Source: a bacterium (GTDB taxonomy: Bacteria; Zixibacteria; MSB-5A5; GN15; FEB-12). From it: a stretch of DNA of 5,396 nt. A program made the translations under genes and the position numbers. Shown here piece after piece: positions 1 through 4,781 of this stretch. Under the pieces are notes generated by a model. That model had not been told where the DNA came from and did not search any database. It saw only the letters and a program-made list of their open reading frames with translations. Position 1 is the first letter of the stretch, and the number at the start of each line of letters is the position of its first letter. The stretch lies in contig JAUXBJ010000173.1 in NCBI GenBank assembly GCA_030619425.1, positions 1 to 5,396 on the forward strand, written 5' to 3'.

Positions 1-46
1 CCGCCGCGCCGAGGCGCTAAACCAAAACCCAGCCCGGCGAGTATAA
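1..46 (+). CDS. possible 3' tail of an upstream gene (partial)
   Basis: The sequence before the VWA gene is open in two frames. One reads RRAEALNQNPARRV and stops with TAA at 44-46; the other stays open to a TAG at 49-51. Either would end 3-8 bases before the ATG at 55. Such tight spacing is typical of an operon, and membrane-anchored VWA genes usually sit in operons. I prefer the first frame because its composition looks more protein-like, but about 15 codons cannot settle this and no function can be given. Confidence 0.25.
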   Translation, partial: RRAEALNQNPARRV

Positions 47-54
47 GATAGACG

Positions 55-2226
55 ATGGCCGGTATCAAAGAAATCTCTCTCAGTTTCCTCACCGCCTACC
101 CCTATCTGGTCTGGCCGGCGCTAATAGTTCTCCTGGTCGCGGCCTTCTTTCTGTATCGTCGGACCAATCCACCCCTGCCGTTGTATCTGCGCATAATTTT
201 GGCCGGACTCCGTATGATAGCGGTAGCGGCCCTGGTACTGGCCCTGCTGGAACCGGTGCTGAGCATCACCAGAGAATATGAGCGGCCTCGGCGAGTGACG
301 ATGCTGGTTGACCACTCGGCCAGCATGAACAAGCAGGAGGCAGGCAAATCGCGTCGCGACCGGATGGACTCGCTGTTTTCGTCAGCTTCTTTTGCACAAG
401 TATCGTCGCAGGTCGATCCGGAGTACCGCTACTTCGGTGGCAATCTGGCTACCCAACCAGCCTTGGTCGATCCCGACCGGACGGCCCTGGCCGATGCCCT
501 CTACGAACTGGACAAACAACAACTGGACCAGCCGGCTGACCTTTGGATGCTGTTCAGTGACGGCAATACCAATTCCGGGCGGGAACCAGCGGACATCGCG
601 ACAACACTAAACACGCCTATGGTGGTTATCGACATGGCGATGGGTGGCGGCGGTTTTGATGTCGGCATCGCCGATTTGACCTTCAATCCGATAACTTTTG
701 TCGGACAGCCGTCCGAGATTGTCGTCAAACTCCATTGGCAACGAGGCAGCGATCGAGCCGTAAATGTGGAGTTGCTCGACGGCAACCGAATAGTCGATCA
801 GAAGCGTCTAAAGCTCACGACCGATGACGGATTGGGCGAGGTGGCTTTGCGCCATATCCCGGAAGAGCCGGGCCAGACATTACTGCGCGCGCGAGCAGTG
901 CCGATTGAGGGCGAAGAGACGACCGACAATAACCAACGGTTCTTTGCCGTCAAGGTGCTCAAGAGTAAGCTCCTGGTGCTGTTGGCTTCATCGTCTCCCG
1001 ATTATGAGGTTGGTTTCCTCAAACGAGCTCTGGAACAGTCCGACAAGTACGAGGTGGAGTTCGTTGCCACCGGTGGCAAGATGGGCAATCTGGCAGGGAA
1101 TTTCCCGATCCGACAAACTGCGCTCAATCGGTACGATCTGGTCATCCTGCACGATCCCGACCCGCGCCGCCTGAGTTCGCGAAAAGAAATCATCGAATCC
1201 TACCTGTCCAACCGGGGCGGCGCTCTGTGGGTCCTGATGGGTGAAAAGTACGCGGCTTCCGGCCCGGCTGAGTGGATGAATCGACTCCTGCCTTTCTCTC
1301 AGTCGCGGCGCGTGAACCTGCAATATGTGGAGTTCAACGCTGAACCTGCCGAGGGGGATCTTTTTCACCCCGCCGTACGACTGGCCGACGATCAAAGTGC
1401 TATTCGCGCTGCCTGGATGGAACTGCCGCCGTTTCAGAAGCTGGTTCCGTGCGACCAGATAGCCCCCGGCTCAGTGATTTTGGCTTGGGCGGCCCGACCA
1501 ACGGCTCAAGTGGCAAGGCCACCGGTGCTGGGTTACCGTCGAGTCGGTCCGGGCAAAGTCCTGGCCTCGGCGGCCATGCCGTTTTGGACCTGGACTTTCG
1601 TCAATCTTGGTTTCGGCGCTGAGGCGGAGTTGTACCATCGTTTTCTGGAAGGGACGGTCACCTGGTTGACAGTCAAAGATGACTTCGACCCGATACGCAT
1701 CAGCCCGGAGAAGGAGGTCTTCACCCGTGGTGAAACGGTCCGATTTGACGGCTACGCCTTCGATCTCGGCTACCGTCCCATTCCCGGCGTCACCGGTGCG
1801 GTCAAGCTTCGATCACAGGCCGCCGAGGATAGTTTTGAACTTGACCTGCTGAGTCTTGGTGAGGGGAAATACTCCGCCGAGTTTCTCAATGTGGCTCCCG
1901 GCCGCTATGATTACGAGGCTCATTTTGAAGGTGACCAGGGTCTGCTCAAGCGAGCGGAAGGGCAGATTCTCGTTGAAGCGTTTTCGCTTGAGGAACTCGA
2001 TCAAAGCGGAAACGCCGCTGGCCTGCATGCTTTGGCCTCGCGTTCGGGCGGCAAAGCCTTCAAAGCTGAGACGTTTGACGAAGCGCTGGCCTACCTCGAC
2101 CTGACCCCTGTTGCGGTGATGTCACAGAAAGACTATCTCCTCTGGGGGCGGACATGGCTGTTGATTGTGTTCCTGTCGGCAGTGTCGGTGGAGTGGTTGC
2201 TAAGAAAGATCAACCAGCTAATCTAA
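55..2226 (+). CDS. membrane-anchored VWA-domain protein (BatA-like, large form)
   Basis: The 723-residue product is predicted to sit in the cytoplasmic membrane with its bulk outside the cytoplasm. Two hydrophobic helices lie at about residues 17-34 and 46-67. A von Willebrand A domain follows at about 80-195, with a complete MIDAS metal site: DHSAS (D86, S88, S90), T143 in DRTAL, and D169 in FSDG. Residues 205-300 look like a beta-sandwich. Residues 304-400 (KLLVLLASSS, then YDLVILHDP) resemble the class-I glutamine-amidotransferase-like fold found in this family, without a recognisable catalytic Cys. A second Ig-like stretch lies at about 545-640, and a C-terminal helix at about 695-715 ends in a basic tail. 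Proteins with this layout are usually encoded with MoxR ATPases and other BatA/DUF58 genes, where they are thought to act in envelope or stress assembly; that role is inferred here. The ATG at 55 lacks a strong Shine-Dalgarno site, so translation may be coupled to an upstream gene. The 3' end overlaps the convergent small gene by 9 bases. Confidence 0.93.
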   Translation: MAGIKEISLSFLTAYPYLVWPALIVLLVAAFFLYRRTNPPLPLYLRIILAGLRMIAVAALVLALLEPVLSITREYERPRRVTMLVDHSASMNKQEAGKSRRDRMDSLFSSASFAQVSSQVDPEYRYFGGNLATQPALVDPDRTALADALYELDKQQLDQPADLWMLFSDGNTNSGREPADIATTLNTPMVVIDMAMGGGGFDVGIADLTFNPITFVGQPSEIVVKLHWQRGSDRAVNVELLDGNRIVDQKRLKLTTDDGLGEVALRHIPEEPGQTLLRARAVPIEGEETTDNNQRFFAVKVLKSKLLVLLASSSPDYEVGFLKRALEQSDKYEVEFVATGGKMGNLAGNFPIRQTALNRYDLVILHDPDPRRLSSRKEIIESYLSNRGGALWVLMGEKYAASGPAEWMNRLLPFSQSRRVNLQYVEFNAEPAEGDLFHPAVRLADDQSAIRAAWMELPPFQKLVPCDQIAPGSVILAWAARPTAQVARPPVLGYRRVGPGKVLASAAMPFWTWTFVNLGFGAEAELYHRFLEGTVTWLTVKDDFDPIRISPEKEVFTRGETVRFDGYAFDLGYRPIPGVTGAVKLRSQAAEDSFELDLLSLGEGKYSAEFLNVAPGRYDYEAHFEGDQGLLKRAEGQILVEAFSLEELDQSGNAAGLHALASRSGGKAFKAETFDEALAYLDLTPVAVMSQKDYLLWGRTWLLIVFLSAVSVEWLLRKINQLI

Positions 2227-2559
2227 CGGCTTGCGAAAAGGTTCATAGGTGGCGACGACTTCGCTGAGGTCCAACCCGGTTGATAGAGCGATCTTCTCTT
2301 TACAAAGATTTTCCAGAACGCGTTTCATCCGCTCAGCGCACGTCATGATCTGATCGACGAACTCTTTGTGCTCATCGCTCAACTGATTGGATTCTTCCTG
2401 CAAAAACTCAGTGTAGCCTATGATGCCGGCCAGTGGATTGTTGAGGTCATGGTTAAGAGTCAGGCAGTGACCCAAATACGGTTTCAGCCGTTCAATGAGA
2501 TCCAGTTCCTTTTTCTGCTCTTCGGTGAGAGTCGCGCTGGTCGATAACGTAATGGACAC
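2218..2559 (-). CDS. stand-alone histidine-kinase DHp (HisKA) domain protein
   Basis: The product has 113 residues and consists almost only of a dimerisation/phosphoacceptor helical hairpin. Residues 27-55 carry the H-box core LNHDLNNPLAGIIGY, with H37 as the candidate phosphorylated histidine. A second amphipathic helix runs about 60-88 (DEHKEFVDQI, then ERMKRVLENL). After it only about 25 residues remain, and no N, G1 or G2 box of a HATPase domain is present, so the protein cannot autophosphorylate by itself as encoded here. No sensor domain or membrane segment is visible. It could take phosphate from another kinase, pair with a separate ATPase subunit, or be a kinase remnant. The start is GTG, chosen because AGGAG lies 5 bases upstream. 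The gene is divergent from the dehydrogenase gene and convergent with the VWA gene, with a 9-base overlap at 2218-2226. It has an intact frame and a good ribosome site, which argues against a pseudogene. Confidence 0.8.
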   Translation of the reverse strand: MSITLSTSATLTEEQKKELDLIERLKPYLGHCLTLNHDLNNPLAGIIGYTEFLQEESNQLSDEHKEFVDQIMTCAERMKRVLENLCKEKIALSTGLDLSEVVATYEPFRKPLD

Positions 2560-2564
2560 AAAAA

Positions 2565-2569
2565 CTCCT
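2565..2569 (-). promoter_or_regulatory. ribosome binding site fixing the GTG start
   Basis: On the minus strand AGGAG is followed by TTTTT and then GTG (2559-2557). The 5-base spacing supports the non-ATG start of the DHp-domain gene. Confidence 0.7.
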
Positions 2570-2608
2570 GGGTCGTAAGGGTGCTGGTATAGCTTAAGAT
2601 TAGTATCG

Positions 2609-2633
2609 GGACTGATCGATATTTCTTCAGTCC
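2609..2633. repeat. inverted repeat in the divergent intergenic region
   Basis: GGACTGA (2609-2615) and TCAGTCC (2627-2633) are perfect 7-base arms around an 11-base centre containing ATCGAT. The repeat lies between the two divergent genes, about 50 bases upstream of the DHp-gene start. It could be an operator or an mRNA-leader hairpin. Seven-base arms can arise by chance, so no regulator is proposed. Confidence 0.4.
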
Positions 2634-2665
2634 GGCGCCATCTGCAAATCGGCTCTGGTTAGTCC

Positions 2666-2694
2666 TTTTCAGATCGATTGAGACTGCGTATATT
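2666..2694 (+). promoter_or_regulatory. candidate sigma-70-type promoter for the dehydrogenase gene
   Basis: TTTTCA (2666-2671) and TATATT (2689-2694) are separated by 17 bases. Transcription would start near 2701 and give a leader of about 25 bases before the ATG at 2726. The -10 match is good and the -35 match is moderate. A GATCGAT copy (2672-2678) lies in the spacer. The promoter consensus of this organism is unknown. Confidence 0.35.
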
Positions 2695-2712
2695 TGTCGA
2701 TGAATTACAACC

Positions 2713-2716
2713 GGAG
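2713..2716 (+). promoter_or_regulatory. ribosome binding site deciding the dehydrogenase start
   Basis: GGAG is followed 9 bases later by ATG at 2726. This favours 2726 over the in-frame TTG at 2678, whose 16 extra codons would add residues ahead of the Rossmann strand and would overlap the candidate promoter. Confidence 0.7.
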
Positions 2717-2725
2717 AATTTGCCG

Positions 2726-3868
2726 ATGAAGCTGGCTGTGATAGGCGCCGGTCTGATGGGCCGAGCGGCCGTTTATGATCTGGCACAGAATGAAAACATC
2801 GAATCAATTGGATTGTTCGATACAGATGTGAAGACTGCCCGGGAGGTTGCGGAAAAATACGCCCACGACAAAAGCGTGGCCGCGTCTCTCGATGCCGGTG
2901 ACTTAGACGCTGTTGCCGCTACCTTGCAGGACTATGACGCCGCTATTTCCTGCGTCCCCTACCAGTTTAATTTGACATTGACGCAAGCTGCCATCAAAGC
3001 CGGTTGCCATCTGGTCGATCTCGGCGGCAACAACGATATGGTGCGCTCGCAACTGGAACTCGATAATGAGGCCGAACAGGCCGGGGTGATCATTGTCCCC
3101 GACTGCGGTCTGGCGCCCGGCATGGTGGCCTTGCTGGCCGCTGATGGTGTCTCGAAGTGCGATCATGTTTCCTCGCTCACCATTCGCGTCGGTGGCCTGC
3201 CGCAATCGCCGCGGCCCCCCTTGAATTATCAAATGCTGTTCTCGGCCGAGGGGTTGATCAACGAGTACTGGGAACCATGCGTGATTCTCGAGGATGGTCA
3301 AAAGAAAACCGTCAATCCTATGACCGGACTGGAACTACTGGAATTCGACGGCATCGGCAAGTTTGAAGCCTTCTACACCTCCGGCGGCGCCTCGACCCTC
3401 CCGGATAGCTATCAGGGGAAAGTAGACTTCCTCGACTACAAAACCATCCGCTACCCAGGGCACTGTCAACTATTTCGACCTATGCTCGAGATTGGTCTGG
3501 CCTCGCGGCAGAAGGTCGAGGTCGATGGTAACTCGGTAGAGCCGAGAGAGGTTCTGAAGGCGGTGCTCAACCGCGCTTTAGGCCACGATGATCTTGACAT
3601 GGTGCTTCTCCGGGTGACCCTTGAGGGTCAAAAAGACGACAAGGACAAGACGATTGTCTATGAAATTGTCGATCGTCAGGAAAGCAAGACGGCGTTGACC
3701 TCGATGATGCGCCTGACAGCTTTCCCGGCCTCGATCGTGGCCCTGATGGCGGCTGGGGGCGATATCACCGTGCGCGGCGTCAAGCCCCAGGAGATCGCGG
3801 TTGATCCCTCTCGGTTCATACCCGAACTCAAAGCCCGCAAGATCAAGTTGCAGATTACCGAGCACTGA
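2726..3868 (+). CDS. saccharopine dehydrogenase family protein, L-lysine 6-dehydrogenase-like
   Basis: The 380-residue product is a soluble NAD(P)-dependent oxidoreductase. The N-terminal Rossmann fold starts immediately: KLAVIGAGLMG gives G7-x-G9-x-x-G12, and an acidic residue (D32 in GLFDTD) ends the second strand, which usually favours NAD over NADP. Further family landmarks are LVDLGGNND (97-104), PDCGLAPGM (125-133), a TSGGAST loop (218-224) and KTIRYPGH (239-246), followed by the alpha/beta C-terminal domain. Length, motif order and wording match, from memory, Geobacillus L-lysine 6-dehydrogenase, which oxidatively deaminates the epsilon-amino group of lysine to give the semialdehyde/piperideine-6-carboxylate. 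Family membership is certain from the sequence. The lysine substrate is inferred, since saccharopine or carboxynorspermidine relatives share the fold. The start rests on the GGAG site and on the strand beginning at residue 2. No partner gene for lysine breakdown is in the window; transcription is probably monocistronic from the divergent region, and palindromic DNA follows the stop. Confidence 0.93.
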   Translation: MKLAVIGAGLMGRAAVYDLAQNENIESIGLFDTDVKTAREVAEKYAHDKSVAASLDAGDLDAVAATLQDYDAAISCVPYQFNLTLTQAAIKAGCHLVDLGGNNDMVRSQLELDNEAEQAGVIIVPDCGLAPGMVALLAADGVSKCDHVSSLTIRVGGLPQSPRPPLNYQMLFSAEGLINEYWEPCVILEDGQKKTVNPMTGLELLEFDGIGKFEAFYTSGGASTLPDSYQGKVDFLDYKTIRYPGHCQLFRPMLEIGLASRQKVEVDGNSVEPREVLKAVLNRALGHDDLDMVLLRVTLEGQKDDKDKTIVYEIVDRQESKTALTSMMRLTAFPASIVALMAAGGDITVRGVKPQEIAVDPSRFIPELKARKIKLQITEH

Positions 3869-3911
3869 CGGGCAGGATTTGCTCTCTTACCTCGCCCCGA
3901 GTCACTGCCTC

Positions 3912-3977
3912 TCGTAGGTCAGGAGCCCTTAGTGCTCCTGACAATCTTCAGGACCACCAAGGGGTCCTGACCTACGA
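3912..3977. repeat. composite palindrome: twin hairpins inside an outer inverted repeat
   Basis: Perfect 13-base arms (3912-3924 and 3965-3977, TCGTAGGTCAGGA and its complement) enclose further palindromes. GTCAGGAGC (3918-3926) pairs with GCTCCTGAC (3934-3942), and TCAGGACC (3948-3955) pairs with GGTCCTGA (3963-3970), each with a 7-base loop. Using only the outer 6 bases (3912-3917 with 3972-3977), all three stems can form together as a three-way junction. TCAGGA/TCCTGA occurs in the order forward, reverse, forward, reverse, with 17 bases between partners in both hairpins. There is no T-run, so this is not a standard intrinsic terminator, although it lies between convergent genes. It resembles an interspersed REP-like element; copy number cannot be judged from this window. 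Confidence 0.8.
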
Positions 3978-3990
3978 TCCTGCCGATTTC

Positions 3991-4013
3991 GGCGGCATCG
4001 CAGGGATGCCGCC
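3991..4013. repeat. perfect 9-bp hairpin next to the composite palindrome
   Basis: GGCGGCATC (3991-3999) and GATGCCGCC (4005-4013) are perfectly complementary around a 5-base GCAGG loop. A smaller palindrome, GCCGA/TCGGC (3982-3993), overlaps its left side and would compete with it. The hairpin is followed by CTACGG, giving a second CCTACG (4013-4018) to match that at 3971-3976, so the two elements share an end motif. No T-run follows on either strand. It is most likely another repeat module, possibly limiting transcription between the convergent genes. Confidence 0.7.
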
Positions 4014-4021
4014 CTACGGTT

Positions 4022-4577
4022 CTATGTGGGGGTGTGGTCATCTGAAATGGGTTCGTTTTGTGTATTTTTGTGTTTTGATTTGGGAATTGGTGGGGGTTGG
4101 GGATTTTGGAGGTGATTCAGGAGCCGGTAGGCGCGGGTGAGTTGGCGGTCGAGGCGCATCTCGTAGTACTGGACCCATAAATGGGTTTCTCGCGCTCCGC
4201 GCGCTTGAATCGGGACTTCCGCAGACCACTGAAGAACCCACCCGGCGCAAAGCCTCTGGGTGGGGTACCTGATTGATCCGGGCGGTTTCGGCGTTGATGA
4301 CGCGGCGGTAGCGCCAAAGGGAGTTGGCAATTTTGAGGACGAGGTGTTCCTGGAGGATGCCTTTGGGTTTGAGTTCATCGATCAAGGAGTCGAGGAGGTG
4401 CTCGTATTGCGAGCGGTCCTCGGTGAGATGGGGAGATTTGAGGATAATGTCGCAGGCATGAAGGCCGTGGGTGATCGCGTTGCGGCTGGCGACAGCTTTG
4501 CCTTGGGACGTCCGGGGTCCGGTGGATTTCTTGGCGTTACGCCGATTGGCGGCAATCTGTTTTGCGCTGGTGGCCAT
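4022..4577 (-). pseudogene. broken gene of the NRRNA/STGPRT short-protein family
   Basis: The N-terminal part (4577-4269, 103 codons) reads MATSAKQIAANRRNAKKSTG, then PRTSQGK, SRNAITHGL and later LWRYRRVINAETARINQ. This is the hallmark pattern of a short family, recalled as common and multi-copy in environmental genomes, with unknown function. The family's usual C-terminal segment is present but in another frame: YYEMRLDRQLTRAYRLLNHLQ, from 4168 to a TAG at 4022. Between them lies a hairpin-rich stretch of exactly 100 bp; skipping it restores one 151-residue frame. Read straight through, the first frame continues with unrelated residues to a TGA at 4038. The ATG at 4577 is preferred over an upstream in-frame TTG at 4655 because AAGGA lies 7 bases before it and the conserved family start begins there. 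Basic, Asn/Arg-rich motifs could suggest nucleic-acid binding, but no function is known to me. If a linker of variable length is normal at this point, the break could instead be a simple one-base frameshift. Confidence 0.72.
4169..4268. mobile_element. 100-bp hairpin-rich insert (candidate small palindromic element)
   Basis: This stretch separates the two frames of the NRRNA-family pseudogene. It contains ACCCAT/ATGGGT (4173-4178 and 4181-4186), CGCGC/GCGCG (4191-4195 and 4199-4203), and CCCACCC/GGGTGGG (4237-4243 and 4258-4264), the last with an inner GGC/GCC stem (4244-4246 and 4252-4254). CTG occurs at 4169-4171 and again at 4269-4271, so the insert plus one CTG could be a 3-base target duplication. 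No coding capacity of its own is seen, and mobilisation would need factors supplied elsewhere. The palindromes and the frame arithmetic are read directly; that it inserted as a unit is inferred. Confidence 0.5.
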
Positions 4578-4584
4578 GGGCGCA

Positions 4585-4589
4585 TCCTT
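4585..4589 (-). promoter_or_regulatory. ribosome binding site of the NRRNA-family pseudogene
   Basis: On the minus strand AAGGA precedes the ATG at 4577-4575 with 7 bases between. It supports that start over the upstream TTG and shows that the ancestral gene was properly equipped for translation. Confidence 0.6.
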
Positions 4590-4765
4590 TGTAGAAGAAC
4601 GCGCAGACGCATTTTGGGAGGATGTTGTGGTGTTTATGTGGGGAATGCAACGCAAGCGTGTGGGTTATCCGGCCTGGCAAGTCTGAACATATTTGTAGAA
4701 AGTGATAGCCTTGTCCCCGAGTAATTGAGTAGATTGTGTGCTTGGGTAAGTTAACAGGAAGCTGC

Positions 4766-4770
4766 GGAGG
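4766..4770 (+). promoter_or_regulatory. ribosome binding site of the KAP NTPase gene
   Basis: GGAGG lies 11 bases before the ATG at 4782. The spacing is slightly long but the match is strong, and an in-frame TAA at 4752-4754 with no other start between leaves 4782 as the first possible start. Confidence 0.55.
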
Positions 4771-4781
4771 TTATTTGCGAG

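Noticed and set aside
2678..2725. TTG at 2678 as the dehydrogenase start
   Set aside because: It overlaps the candidate promoter, lacks a ribosome site, and adds residues ahead of a Rossmann strand that normally starts the protein; ATG at 2726 has GGAG upstream.
2903..3301. A 132-codon minus-strand frame inside the dehydrogenase gene
   Set aside because: It is antisense to a strongly conserved enzyme, with no domain or ribosome site.
3912..4013. Intrinsic terminator or CRISPR array
   Set aside because: No T-run follows any stem on either strand, and the repeats are alternating inverted pairs rather than regularly spaced direct repeats with unique spacers.
4166..4268. GTAC at 4166-4169 and 4265-4268 as a 4-base target duplication
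   Set aside because: Joining at GTAC removes 99 bases and leaves the wrong frame; the CTG pair, with 100 bases removed, restores the conserved protein.
4038..4655. Reading the minus-strand frame as one intact 205-residue protein from TTG at 4655
   Set aside because: The first 26 residues precede a strong ribosome site and the conserved MATSAKQ start. The last 76 residues do not match the family, whose C-terminus is in another frame.
4260..4724. A 154-codon plus-strand reading frame opposite the NRRNA-family gene
   Set aside because: It is antisense to a gene with clear family motifs, has biased Gly/Val/Asp composition typical of a mirror frame, and lacks a recognisable domain.
4678..4781. 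Promoter for the KAP gene (for example TTGAGT at 4725 with TAAGTT at 4747)
   Set aside because: The -10 match is poor and no pair with good matches and 16-18-base spacing stands out, although the stretch is AT-richer than its surroundings.
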